In this document: positions 1 through 7,631 of the stretch, piece by piece | How the letters are laid out: each line of letters begins with the position of its first letter | How positions within the stretch are numbered: position 1 is the first letter of the stretch | Translations under genes and position numbers: made by a program | Assembly: GCA_030429495.1 (NCBI GenBank) | Contig: JAUIFH010000004.1 | Span: 124,001 to 188,000 of the forward strand | Length of the DNA stretch: 64,000 nucleotides | Direction of reading: 5' to 3' | Source of the DNA: Alphaproteobacteria bacterium | Lineage (GTDB): Bacteria > Pseudomonadota > Alphaproteobacteria > Rhodobacterales > Rhodobacteraceae | The notes under the pieces: generated by a model | Databases searched by the model: none | Told to the model about the DNA's origin: nothing | The model's input: the letters and a program-made list of their open reading frames with translations, nothing else

Positions 1-394
1 CGCAATCATAGGCACGCGCGGTCTGTGGCGCGATCTGCATCAAGCCGACCCAGCGCCCGCCACCGCCCTTGGCGGTCGGGTTCCACGTGCTTTCGTGCTT
101 GGCGAGCGATGAGAGCAGACCCGCCCAGAACGCGCGCCGTTCGGGCATCGTCGCCTCGGGGTATTTCGGACAGAACTCGTCGATGTCCGCCGGAACCGTG
201 GTCGCCAGCACTGCGCCTTCCGCGCGCAGCGCGGCAAGGGTGGCGGCGGTCCAGTCCTCGGCCTCCGGCCGGTGGTCCCAGCGCATCGCCGGCAGGAACG
301 CGGCCTGACCGACTTCGGCGTCCACCGGCTGGACACAGCCGAGCGGAAGGAGAAGAAGGGCGAAAGCCAGCGGCCGGGCGGTGCGGAGAGGCAT
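1..394 (-). CDS. Lytic transglycosylase, SLT domain (C-terminus outside window)
   Basis: The frame stays open from an ATG at 394 to the window edge, giving the first 131 residues. A hydrophobic leader (residues 5-19) ends in Cys20 within LPLGC, a possible but imperfect lipobox because the -3 residue is Pro. Residues 96-129 carry the Slt/MltE-type signature: the catalytic Glu101 in KHESTWNP, then GLMQIAPQTARAYD. The family cleaves the MurNAc-GlcNAc bond of peptidoglycan, forming 1,6-anhydro-MurNAc, in the periplasm. The extra Gly-rich segment between the Glu motif and GLMQ is short. The C-terminal half of the SLT domain lies beyond base 1. Family assignment is firm; whether it is a lipoprotein or secreted is inferred. 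Confidence 0.85.
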   Translation of the reverse strand, partial: MPLRTARPLAFALLLLPLGCVQPVDAEVGQAAFLPAMRWDHRPEAEDWTAATLAALRAEGAVLATTVPADIDEFCPKYPEATMPERRAFWAGLLSSLAKHESTWNPTAKGGGGRWVGLMQIAPQTARAYDC

Positions 395-475
395 GAGGAC
401 AACAGCCCGATTGCACCGGTCCTGCGCGCCGGCGCCGCGGAAGGTCTGCGAAATCCCGCGGCCGCGCAACGGGGC

Positions 476-536
476 TTGACAACAATCGGCGGAACCTTGC
501 CTGATTTTCGCCGTTCTGCCGGAATACGGTTCCGGC
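476..536 (+). promoter_or_regulatory. Probable promoter and leader stem-loop before the 561 gene
   Basis: A perfect TTGACA -35 hexamer lies at 476-481; no good -10 follows at 17 bases, the best being TGATTT-like sequence near 502-507. A 7-bp stem (518-524 with 530-536, arms GCCGGAA/TTCCGGC, loop 5) sits just before the ribosome-binding region of the next gene. The gap between this gene and the divergent transglycosylase is 166 bases and must hold promoters for both. Confidence 0.4.
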
Positions 537-560
537 AAAAGGTGATTCAGGAGCCCGCCC

Positions 561-1094
561 ATGCCCATCATTCTCGGCCTCATCGGCGCAATCACGGTCG
601 CTTTCATCTGGATCATGCGAATGCGCAATGCCGCTGAAATGACGCATGAAATTGCGGGAGTAGCGCAGGATGTACTGGCTGCCGCGCGTCGCCTCGGCTT
701 TCGCCGCAGGCTCGATACCCATCCCGTCGACTCGATCGAGGAACCGCCGCTCGCAATTGGCGCGCTGGCGATCGCATTCCTGGAACTCGGCGGCCTGCCG
801 ACGGCCGAACAGCAGGACGCGCTTCTGAAATCGCTTCAGGCACATACGGGGCAAGGTATGAAAGACGCCGAAGAGACGCTGATTCTGGGTCGCTGGCTGG
901 TGAACGAGGCGAATGGCCCGCAGCCGGCGATCGCGCGGCTGTCGCGGCGGCTGGCCAAGATCGACCGCGCGGGCAGCTTCACGCCGCTGATGGCGGTTCT
1001 GAACGACGTCGCCGCGTCGGGCCGCAATGCCGCCGTCTCCGACCGGCAGAAAGATGCGCTGGACGAGATCGCGCGCGCGTTCAAGATCGGCTGA
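561..1094 (+). CDS. Hypothetical membrane-anchored protein
   Basis: A 177-residue protein with one N-terminal membrane segment (about residues 3-19) and no signal-peptidase site, so the rest is probably anchored to the inner membrane. The soluble part (residues 25-177) is predicted to be all helical and has no catalytic motif I recognise; it ends in a helix DALDEIARAFKIG. The start is preceded by CAGGAGCCCGCCC, a usable ribosome-binding site. It stands alone between divergent and co-directional genes of unrelated function. I do not recognise a family with confidence; it resembles proteins conserved in Rhodobacterales without known role. Confidence 0.7.
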   Translation: MPIILGLIGAITVAFIWIMRMRNAAEMTHEIAGVAQDVLAAARRLGFRRRLDTHPVDSIEEPPLAIGALAIAFLELGGLPTAEQQDALLKSLQAHTGQGMKDAEETLILGRWLVNEANGPQPAIARLSRRLAKIDRAGSFTPLMAVLNDVAASGRNAAVSDRQKDALDEIARAFKIG

Positions 1095-1147
1095 CCGCTC
1101 GCCCGATCGTGAAGCCGGAAGGGCGCATACCGCGCTATGAAGGACAT

Positions 1148-1699
1148 ATGCGTTCTTTCGCCCTTCTCCTCTGCCTTCTCACCGGCCCCGCACTTGCACA
1201 GGATCGGGATGGCAACGACACGCCCAGCGACTGGGTAGTGACGCACCAGAAGGCATTCGGCCTGTGGGATTCGGTCTGTGACGAGCGGGCCGAGGACGGC
1301 GCGCTGCACCAACGCTGTTACATCCGCTATGTCGACGTGTTTTCCCCACGCCCGGCCTTCGCTGCGCATTTCGTCTTCGTCACGCCCGATGCCGGCGGCG
1401 TGCGGATCGAATACGGGTCGGAACCCGGCACCCGCTTCACGCGCGGCGGCAATCGGATCGAACAGGGTGGAGCACCCATCTGGTCGACCGATGCAGCCGA
1501 CTGCCTCTCTGGCGGGGCCTGCGTGTTTACCGGCGACGCGGCGGCAGAGCTTTATGCCGCACTGCGCGGCGGCGGGGCGTGGCGCTTCGACTTCGCCGAC
1601 CGCCACGGGCGGCTCCAGACGCTCGCCTGGGATCTGTCCCCCTTCGCGGCCGCAGCCGACGACTATGAAACCGAGGCAGCGGCACGCGGACTGCACTGA
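1148..1699 (+). CDS. Secreted hypothetical protein, distantly IalB-like
   Basis: The ATG at 1148 is chosen over an in-frame one at 1109 because it places a clean signal peptide at the N-terminus (residues 1-18, cleavage after PALA). The mature protein of about 165 residues has two Cys pairs ([17 protein letters not shown] and DCLSGGAC), consistent with disulfides in the periplasm. The pattern of an aromatic strand, paired Cys and a C-terminal Phe-rich strand recalls the invasion-associated locus B (IalB) fold, but the similarity is weak. It ends about 95 bases before gatB and may share transcription with it. Function unknown. Confidence 0.7.
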   Translation: MRSFALLLCLLTGPALAQDRDGNDTPSDWVVTHQKAFGLWDSVCDERAEDGALHQRCYIRYVDVFSPRPAFAAHFVFVTPDAGGVRIEYGSEPGTRFTRGGNRIEQGGAPIWSTDAADCLSGGACVFTGDAAAELYAALRGGGAWRFDFADRHGRLQTLAWDLSPFAAAADDYETEAAARGLH

Positions 1700-1794
1700 C
1701 CGCCCGCAGCCCCCGCCGGTGCGGACGACAGAGCCACTTGCCGCTCCGGGCCCTCTCCCGTAGAAAGCGGGCCGGACAGCCGAAGGACCGCCCC

Positions 1795-3306
1795 ATGCTC
1801 GATCTGACCTACGAAGCCCCGAAACCCAAGGTGATTTCCGGCGCCAAGGAGGACTGGGAGCTTGTCATCGGGCTGGAAGTCCACGCGCAGGTTTCGTCCA
1901 GGGCCAAGCTCTTCTCTGGCGCGTCGACCGAATTCGGGATGGAGCCCAACTCCAACGTCGCCTTCGTCGATGCGGCGATGCCGGGGATGCTGCCCGTCAT
2001 CAACGAATTCTGCGTGGCGCAGGCGGTGAAGACTGGCCTCGGACTCAAGGCGAAGATCAACCTCGTCTCGGCCTTCGACCGCAAGAACTATTTCTACCCC
2101 GACCTGCCGCAGGGCTATCAGATCAGCCAACTCTACCACCCGATCGTCGGTGAGGGCGAGGTGATCGTCGACATGGCTCCGGGCATCGCCCGCCGGGTCC
2201 GTATCGAGCGCATTCATATGGAGCAGGACGCGGGCAAGTCGATCCACGACCTTGACCCGACCATGTCCTTCGTCGATCTCAACCGTACCGGCGTCGCGCT
2301 GATGGAAATCGTCTCGCGCCCCGATATCCGGGGCCCGGAGGAAGCCGCCGCCTATGTCGGCAAGCTGCGCCAGATCATGCGCTATCTCGGCACCTGCGAC
2401 GGCAACATGCAGAACGGCAACCTGCGCGCGGACGTGAACGTCTCGGTCTGTCGGCCGGGCGATTATGAGAAATACCAGGCGACGCAGGATTTCAGCCATC
2501 TCGGCACGCGCTGCGAGATCAAGAACATGAACTCCATGCGGTTCATCCAAGCCGCCATCGAATATGAGGCCCGCCGCCAGATCGCCATCATCGAGGATGG
2601 CGGCAAAGTGGTGCAGGAAACCCGCCTCTACGATCCCGACAAGGGCGAGACGCGGTCAATGCGGTCGAAGGAAGAAGCGCATGACTACCGCTACTTCCCT
2701 GATCCCGACCTGCTGCCGCTGGAGATCGAGCAGGCCTGGGTCGACGACATCGCCGCGACGATGCCGGAGCTTCCGGATGCCAAGAAAGCGCGGTTCGTGA
2801 CCGATTACGGCATGACCGAATACGACGCCAACGTGCTGACCGCCGAGGTCGAGAACGCCGCCTTCTTCGAGGAGGTGGCGAAGGGCCGCGACGGCAAGCA
2901 GGCTGCGAACTGGGTCATCAACGAGCTGTTCGGGCGGCTCAACAAGGAAGGCCACGCCATCGCGGAAAGCCCCATCTCCGCCGCGCAGCTTGGTGGCGTC
3001 ATTGACCTGATCGCCAAGGGTGACATTTCCGGCAAGATGGCCAAGGACCTGTTCGAGATCCTGTGGACCGAGGGCGGCGATCCCGCCGAGGTAGCAGCAC
3101 AACACGGGATGAAGCAGGTCACCGATACCGGCGCCATCGAAAAGGCCGTGGACGAGGTCATCGCGGCGAACCCGGCACAGGTCGAGAAGGCCAAGGCCAA
3201 CCCCAAACTCGCCGGGTGGTTCGTCGGCCAGGTGCTGAAAGCGACCGGCGGCAAGGCCAATCCTGCGGCCGTCAACCAGATCGTCGCCGAGAAACTCGGT
3301 CTTTGA
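1795..3306 (+). CDS. gatB: Asp-tRNA(Asn)/Glu-tRNA(Gln) amidotransferase subunit B
   Basis: GatB of 503 residues, the usual length. It activates the misacylated Glu or Asp on tRNA-Gln/tRNA-Asn and receives ammonia from GatA. The N-terminal domain starts [10 protein letters not shown] and continues with the conserved HMEQDAGKS and [17 protein letters not shown]; the C-terminal YqeY-like tRNA-binding tail covers roughly residues 360-503 and ends with [13 protein letters not shown]. The ATG at 1795 ([11 protein letters not shown]) is preferred over 1738 because family members begin close to this point. gatA and gatC are not in the window, so the complex is encoded at separate loci, as is usual in this order. 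A 76-base hairpin follows the gene. Confidence 0.97.
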   Translation: MLDLTYEAPKPKVISGAKEDWELVIGLEVHAQVSSRAKLFSGASTEFGMEPNSNVAFVDAAMPGMLPVINEFCVAQAVKTGLGLKAKINLVSAFDRKNYFYPDLPQGYQISQLYHPIVGEGEVIVDMAPGIARRVRIERIHMEQDAGKSIHDLDPTMSFVDLNRTGVALMEIVSRPDIRGPEEAAAYVGKLRQIMRYLGTCDGNMQNGNLRADVNVSVCRPGDYEKYQATQDFSHLGTRCEIKNMNSMRFIQAAIEYEARRQIAIIEDGGKVVQETRLYDPDKGETRSMRSKEEAHDYRYFPDPDLLPLEIEQAWVDDIAATMPELPDAKKARFVTDYGMTEYDANVLTAEVENAAFFEEVAKGRDGKQAANWVINELFGRLNKEGHAIAESPISAAQLGGVIDLIAKGDISGKMAKDLFEILWTEGGDPAEVAAQHGMKQVTDTGAIEKAVDEVIAANPAQVEKAKANPKLAGWFVGQVLKATGGKANPAAVNQIVAEKLGL

Positions 3307-3310
3307 TCCT

Positions 3311-3386
3311 TCGCTCCCGTGCGGACCCCGCCCTTGCCCGAAAGCCCCGCTTCGGTTAAGGGGGCGCGGGTCCGCAATCGGAGCGA
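3311..3386 (+). terminator. Long imperfect hairpin downstream of gatB
   Basis: Outer arms TCGCTCC (3311-3317) and GGAGCGA (3380-3386) enclose inner arms TGCGGACCC (3320-3328) and GGGTCCGCA (3368-3376), and the stem continues into CGCCC/GGGGCG. There is no T tract, so it would be a factor-assisted terminator or a 3' stabilising structure rather than a classic intrinsic terminator. It ends 11 bases before the next ATG. Confidence 0.45.
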
Positions 3387-3397
3387 GTGAGGCCGTT

Positions 3398-3796
3398 ATG
3401 CAGTATTTCGAGTACAAGGTCGTGCCAGCCCCCAACCGGGGCGAGAAGGCACGGGGCGCCAAGACTCCCGCCGACCGCTTTGCCCAGGCCCTCACCAGCA
3501 TGATGAACGACCTTGGCCGCGACGGCTGGGAATTCGTCCGCGCCGACACGCTGCCCGCCGAAGAGCGGTCGGGCCTGACGCGCCGAACCACGGTCTATCA
3601 TTCCGTCATGGTCTTCCGCCGCCCGGTCTCTGAAGTGCCGGTCGAAGAAGCGCCGCGCAAGTTGCTGACCGCCGAGGCACCCGCCGGCAAGGCGCCGCCA
3701 GTCCGTATCGCAGCCGATCCCGCCCCTGCGAGGCCCCTAGACGGCGCGCAGGAAGACACGCCCGATTCCGGCTCTGAACCCTCCAAGGACGCCTGA
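3398..3796 (+). CDS. DUF4177-like protein, first of two paralogues
   Basis: A 132-residue soluble protein beginning MQYFEYKVVPAP. The opening strand EYKVVP, the central LGRDGWEFVRADTLP and the strand HSVMVFRRPV match the small alpha/beta DUF4177 pattern (EYK... GWEL... FKR). The C-terminal third is Pro/Ala-rich and ends in acidic, probably disordered sequence. A paralogue with the same three motifs lies at 4068-4427. The function of the family is unknown. The start has a plausible GAGCGAGTGAGG ribosome-binding site. Family name is given from memory of the motif pattern. Confidence 0.7.
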   Translation: MQYFEYKVVPAPNRGEKARGAKTPADRFAQALTSMMNDLGRDGWEFVRADTLPAEERSGLTRRTTVYHSVMVFRRPVSEVPVEEAPRKLLTAEAPAGKAPPVRIAADPAPARPLDGAQEDTPDSGSEPSKDA

Positions 3797-3850
3797 ACAG
3801 ACGATCCCGATTTTCGGCCGGTGTCGCCCGGTTAACCAAAATGACCTGAC

Positions 3851-3872
3851 GGCGCAGGATTTGTTCTGCGCC
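3851..3872 (+). other. Stem-loop in the 271-base gap between the DUF4177 paralogues
   Basis: A 7-bp stem (GGCGCAG 3851-3857, CTGCGCC 3866-3872, loop 8) lies in the gap 3797-4067. The gap also has an unusually AT-rich block at about 3915-3960 with runs of A, which could contain a promoter for the second paralogue. I see no convincing gene in it. Confidence 0.35.
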
Positions 3873-4067
3873 CGGGAACAACCGCATTATCCGGCGGCTC
3901 GCTTTTGGCACGGCAACAAAAACACTTAAAAAACAGCATTATAGATGTCATATTGCATCCGCACGCTTCGCAATTCAGACATGTTATTGCCACAAAGTCG
4001 CCACAGTTCACTTGCCGCACCTTCCGCCTTCGTCAATCATGACGACGGAAATGGGTGGGGGCCCGAA

Positions 4068-4427
4068 ATGTTCGAATACAAATTTTTGCCAGTGTCACGG
4101 CAGGTCGACAGGAACGGACGGTTGATGAATGAGGGCGACGCGCTTGCCGGAACCCTCGAGAACGAAGCAGGCCTGCTTTCGGGCAGCGGATGGGAGTTCG
4201 TCCGCTGCGACAAGGTTCCGTTCGCGAAACGCCGCTTCCTCGTCTTCACCGTCACCGGGGAGAGGGAAGTGATGGTCTTCCGCCGGCCGGTCCGTGCGAT
4301 GCAGCTGGTTGAAGCGCCCGCAAAGCGCGAGGCGGAGCTTGCGAACCGCATCCGCCCGCGCCGGGTCCGCAGCACCGGACGCAAGGCCGGGGCCTGTCCG
4401 CCGCTGGTTCTGCGCCCGGCGGAATAG
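4068..4427 (+). CDS. DUF4177-like protein, second paralogue
   Basis: The start at 4068 follows GGTGGGGGCCCGAA and gives MFEYKFLPVSRQ, aligning with the first strand of the paralogue at 3398. The same landmarks follow: LLSGSGWEFVRCDKVP and REVMVFRRPV. The 119-residue protein ends in a basic tail (RIRPRRVRSTGRK) that contrasts with the acidic tail of its neighbour. An in-frame upstream ATG at 3945 would add 41 residues unlike the family and is rejected. The stop abuts the stop of the convergent BolA gene. Function unknown; a tandem duplication followed by divergence of the tails is inferred. Confidence 0.68.
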   Translation: MFEYKFLPVSRQVDRNGRLMNEGDALAGTLENEAGLLSGSGWEFVRCDKVPFAKRRFLVFTVTGEREVMVFRRPVRAMQLVEAPAKREAELANRIRPRRVRSTGRKAGACPPLVLRPAE

Positions 4428-4685
4428 TCAGCTGCCGACATCCAGCGCGAGCGCGTGAATCCGGCCGATCAGGTCGGGGCCAAGGGCGGCATGAACCGCG
4501 CGATGTTGCGCGATCAGACTCATCCCCGCCAGATCGGCGGCACGTAGAGTCACGCGGAAATGGCTCTCGCCGCCGTCCCGGTAGCCCGAATGGCCACGAT
4601 GCGCGTCGCTTTCATCAACGACCTCCAGCCGGAAGGGGTGAAAAGCCGCCTCAAGCCGCGTCCTGATCTCATCACTGACAGCCAT
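4428..4685 (-). CDS. BolA family protein
   Basis: An 85-residue protein (MAVSDEIRTRLEAAF...) of the BolA/IbaG type. The class II KH-like fold is shown by VVDESDAHRGHSGYRDGGESHFRVTL, with the conserved His residues used for shared [2Fe-2S] ligation, and by the helix MSLIAQHRAVHAAL. BolA proteins pair with monothiol glutaredoxins in iron-sulfur trafficking. The ATG at 4685 is preceded by GGGGGAAG. The gene is divergent from the J-domain gene at 4769, a pairing common near cobS in Rhodobacterales. It is too short for another function to be hidden in it. Confidence 0.93.
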   Translation of the reverse strand: MAVSDEIRTRLEAAFHPFRLEVVDESDAHRGHSGYRDGGESHFRVTLRAADLAGMSLIAQHRAVHAALGPDLIGRIHALALDVGS

Positions 4686-4768
4686 TTTTTCTTCCCCCCT
4701 TTCATGCGCCGGGAAATACCCTAAACTCTGGCCCCCGAGTCGAGAATGGCAACCCCAGAGACGCGCAC

Positions 4769-5395
4769 ATGACCAGATCCGATCCATTCGGCTTCGATAT
4801 TTCCGCCGCTTCCGACAAGAAACGACGGTCCAAGGGCAAGCGCGGCATGTCCGGCGCCTTCGATACCTCGACCCGGGTGTGCGACCATCCGGGCTGCGAC
4901 CTGGCCGGGCAATACCGTGCGCCGAAATCGCCGGACCAGCTTGAGGACTACTTCTGGTTCTGCCGCGACCATATCCGCGAATACAATCTCAAATGGAACT
5001 TCTTCCAGGGCCAGACCGACGAGGAGTTCCAGCAATTTCTCGACAAGGACAGGGTCTGGGGCCGCGACACGAAACCGTTCGGCAAGAAAGGCGTCGAAGA
5101 TCGCGCCTGGGCCCGTCTTGGGATCGAGGACCCGATGGAGATCCTCGGCGCAAACGCCACGCAGAATCCCGGCCGTACCGCCGGCCGCAAGCTGCCCCCG
5201 ACCGAACGCAAGGCAATCGAAATCCTCGAGGCCAAGGACAGCTGGACCAAGGTCGAGATCCGCAAGCAGTACAAATCCCTCGTGAAAGACCTGCATCCCG
5301 ACATGAACGGCGGCAACCGTGACGATGAGGAGCGGCTTCAGGAAGTCGTCTGGGCCTGGGACCAGATCAAGGACAGCCGCAACTTCCGCGACTGA
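4769..5395 (+). CDS. J-domain protein with N-terminal Cys/His cluster
   Basis: A 208-residue protein. The C-terminal 65 residues form a J domain with helix II KVEIRKQYKSLVKDL, the HPD motif required to stimulate Hsp70 ATPase (in DLHPDMNGG), and a final helix RLQEVVWAWDQIKD. The J domain is at the C-terminus, unlike DnaJ. The N-terminal part contains CDHPGC about residues 32-37 and FCRDH about residues 66-70, a possible zinc site. The middle is rich in Trp and Phe. It probably recruits DnaK to a specific client. In relatives it lies just before cobS-cobT; here the di-heme peroxidase and msrB genes lie between. A role in cobaltochelatase assembly is speculation from position. Confidence 0.88.
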   Translation: MTRSDPFGFDISAASDKKRRSKGKRGMSGAFDTSTRVCDHPGCDLAGQYRAPKSPDQLEDYFWFCRDHIREYNLKWNFFQGQTDEEFQQFLDKDRVWGRDTKPFGKKGVEDRAWARLGIEDPMEILGANATQNPGRTAGRKLPPTERKAIEILEAKDSWTKVEIRKQYKSLVKDLHPDMNGGNRDDEERLQEVVWAWDQIKDSRNFRD

Positions 5396-5453
5396 CGTGG
5401 AAGCCGGGGGCGCCGCCCCCTGCCCCGGTTAAACCAGATCGACGAACGGACCC

Positions 5454-6731
5454 CTATTCGTCATCAAGCGTCTTGAGGAAGGCGACGAGGTCGGCCTCTT
5501 CAGCCGGCGTCAGCTTGAGGTTGCCGAGTTCGTCTTTGTTCATCGTCGCCTCCACCTCCGGCGCGGGCCAGCATTTCGCCGCCAGCGCCTCGGCCTCGCT
5601 CAGATCGCCCTCGCAGCGCGGCAGCACATCGCGGGTGTTATAGAAGCTGACGACGGCCTCCAGCGTCTTGAAATAGCCGTTGTGCATGTAGGCACGTTCC
5701 GTATCGGCGGTGATGCGCTTGTTGATGTTGCGCAGCGTCGGCACCTTCTGCGCGCCAAGCAGGCCCGGGGCATGGGCGGCGTAGGTCGGATCGCCCTCAA
5801 GCGTGTTCGCAAGGCCGCGGTCGATCCAGGCCGCGCCTTCGGGGTTGAGGCCCGTCTGGCCGTACCACGGATTGTCCGCATTGCGCGGAACGCCAAGATT
5901 GTCATAGGTGAAATCGGTGAAAAGTGCGGGTTCACCATGCGGCCCCCGGTCGAGGATATGGCATTCCGCACACAGTGCCTTGTCCCGGAACAGGTCGAAG
6001 CCGCGTAGTTCCGCCGCGCTCAACATACCCTCACCGCGCTGCCACTTGTCGAAGCGCGAGCTGAACCGGTTGACCTCGTCCGAAGCCTCATAGGCGGCAA
6101 GCGACCGCCCGATGGCGGCCATCGCCCCGTCGATTGCCGCCGCGATATCCTCGTCGTCGATCACGATCTCAGCGTCGGGATCGGCGCAGGCGGCGTCGAG
6201 CCCTTCGGGGAAGGCGATCTGGCAGATGCCTTCACCCCACTCCGCCGCGAGATCGGCCGCATAGCCGGTCGCGCAGACACGCTGGACGACGCAGGCCGGA
6301 TGCGGCAGCGCCATCTCTGCCGGGTTGGTGAAGGGGGCCAGCGCCTGATCGGCCACCGGCGTTCCCAGCGCGTGACCGGTTGCCCGGCCATCGTGGAATG
6401 CGCCGCCAACGAACAGGATTTCACCGTCCTCGAACGTATGGTGAAGCACCGGACCGGGACTGGAATAGGCCGCAGTCGGCGGCTTCCGGTTGCCGAAACG
6501 CCCCGCGACGGAACCCTGGACAACCGCGCCCATTGCGTTGAAGTGGCCGTGCGGACTTGAGAAGCCCTGATCTGGATCGTGGCAGGAGGAACAGGACTGG
6601 TTTCCGTTCACCGAAAGGCCGGGATCGAAGAAAAAGGATTTCCCGAGGAGTTCCAATGAATTCAGCTCCGCATGTGCGGGGACGGCAAGACAGGCGAGCG
6701 CGATGGCGGCGGATTGGATCGACCGGGGCAT
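5454..6731 (-). CDS. Di-heme cytochrome c peroxidase / MauG family protein
   Basis: A 425-residue periplasmic protein. The ATG at 6731 follows AAGAGGA and opens a signal peptide cleaved after VPAHA (residue 21); a GTG further up at 6746 lacks support. Two c-type heme motifs are visible: CSSCH at 47-51 and CAECH at 254-258, each followed by the expected Asp/Ile-rich loops; the region KVPTLRNINKR and YMHNGYFKTLEAVVSFYN is typical of the bacterial CCP/MauG family. Members reduce hydrogen peroxide with electrons from small cytochromes, or oxidise protein side chains (MauG, MbnH). No substrate gene such as mauA or mbnP is adjacent, so peroxidase is the default. A strong operator-like palindrome covers the promoter. 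Confidence 0.9.
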   Translation of the reverse strand: MPRSIQSAAIALACLAVPAHAELNSLELLGKSFFFDPGLSVNGNQSCSSCHDPDQGFSSPHGHFNAMGAVVQGSVAGRFGNRKPPTAAYSSPGPVLHHTFEDGEILFVGGAFHDGRATGHALGTPVADQALAPFTNPAEMALPHPACVVQRVCATGYAADLAAEWGEGICQIAFPEGLDAACADPDAEIVIDDEDIAAAIDGAMAAIGRSLAAYEASDEVNRFSSRFDKWQRGEGMLSAAELRGFDLFRDKALCAECHILDRGPHGEPALFTDFTYDNLGVPRNADNPWYGQTGLNPEGAAWIDRGLANTLEGDPTYAAHAPGLLGAQKVPTLRNINKRITADTERAYMHNGYFKTLEAVVSFYNTRDVLPRCEGDLSEAEALAAKCWPAPEVEATMNKDELGNLKLTPAEEADLVAFLKTLDDE

Positions 6732-6748
6732 GAGAGTCCTCTTCACAA

Positions 6749-6789
6749 ATAGTTGACTATTTCAGTCCAGTATGAGCAAGGAATGTCAA
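6749..6789 (-). promoter_or_regulatory. Promoter with IscR-type-1-like operator for the di-heme peroxidase
   Basis: On the minus strand a perfect TTGACA (complement of 6784-6789) lies 19 bases before a -10-like TGAAAT (complement of 6759-6764). Over the -10 lies a 25-base dyad, 6749-6773 on the plus strand, made of ATAGTTGACT, a 5-base centre ATTTC, and AGTCCAGTAT. It fits the published E. coli IscR type-1 consensus (ATASYYGACT and AGTCRRSTAT halves) at all but one position by my reading. It ends 18 bases before the ATG. The identity of the regulator in this organism is inferred; another Rrf2 family member is possible. Confidence 0.6.
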
Positions 6790-6909
6790 GTATTTTTGTC
6801 AGTTATTTACTGGCGCAGGAACAGTCGCCACGCGGGCCGTCCGCCGGCACAGCAAAGCAGCGCCACGAAGATCGTGACGCCGCCACCAAAGTTGCTTTCA
6901 GAGGAAGCC

Positions 6910-7383
6910 TCAGGCCGTTCGGAACGTCATCGCCACGCCGTTCATGCAATAGCGCTTTCCGGTCGGCTTCGGCCCGTCGTTGAAGACATGACCCAGATGC
7001 CCGCCGCAGCGGCGGCAATGGACCTCGGTCCGCTTGCCGAGGATGCCCCAGTCAGGCTTGGTGCGGACCGCATTCTTCAGCGGCTCCCAGAAAGACGGCC
7101 AGCCTGTGCCACTGTCGTACTTGGTCTTCGACGAATAAAGCGGCAGGTCGCAGCCGGCGCAATGGAAGGTTCCGGCGCGCTTCTCGTCATTCAGCGGGCT
7201 GGTGAAGGCGCGCTCGGTATCTTCCTCGCGCAGCACCCGGAACTGCGCCGGCGTCAGAAGCGCGCGCCATTCCGCCTCGCTCCGCGTGATCTCGAAGCTT
7301 TCGCCCGCAGACATCCGGCCGGCACCGGACAGAATGGCGATCCCGGCCCCGCCAAGCGCGAGCATGGCCCTGCGTGTCATCAT
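6910..7383 (-). CDS. msrB: Peptide-methionine (R)-S-oxide reductase, exported
   Basis: MsrB reduces the R epimer of methionine sulfoxide. The 157-residue protein has an N-terminal twin-arginine-like leader (MTRRAMLALGGAGIAIL), so it is probably periplasmic. The four zinc-binding Cys are in FHCAGCDLPLY and VHCRRCGGHLGH; the catalytic Cys146 is in GKRYCMNGVAMTF, and GTGWPSFW is the substrate-site signature. Two adjacent ATG codons at 7383 and 7380 both follow GGAGAGGGCA. It lies downstream of nothing co-directional within 160 bases and beside the di-heme peroxidase, so the pair looks like periplasmic oxidant defence, though they need not share an operon. Confidence 0.95.
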   Translation of the reverse strand: MMTRRAMLALGGAGIAILSGAGRMSAGESFEITRSEAEWRALLTPAQFRVLREEDTERAFTSPLNDEKRAGTFHCAGCDLPLYSSKTKYDSGTGWPSFWEPLKNAVRTKPDWGILGKRTEVHCRRCGGHLGHVFNDGPKPTGKRYCMNGVAMTFRTA

Positions 7384-7631
7384 TGCCCTCTCCTTCGTCA
7401 AACCGGGTACTCTGTCCCGAACATGGCCCAAAGATGGGGGTTTTCATCGCAAAAGTGGAGCCTTCGCCAATCGCAATCCCGTGATCGCCGAAACCTGACC
7501 TGCCGCCCTGCCCGAACCGCGAAGCCGGAAATCCCCTGCGGGACATCGCCCCGTCCCCTTGCGCCCCCCGCCGATATGCTCCATCAAAGCCGGGTGGCAC
7601 GTGGGCCCCCTGCCCGCGCGCGGATCAAGAC

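Noticed and set aside
3832-4020. A 62-residue Cys-rich minus-strand frame in the gap between the DUF4177 genes
   Set aside because: There is no ribosome-binding site or recognisable motif, and it depends on the AT-rich promoter block.
5454-6731. Di-heme protein as a MauG or MbnH maturation enzyme
   Set aside because: No mauA-like or mbnP-like substrate gene is adjacent, so the peroxidase name is kept; the possibility is only noted in the feature.
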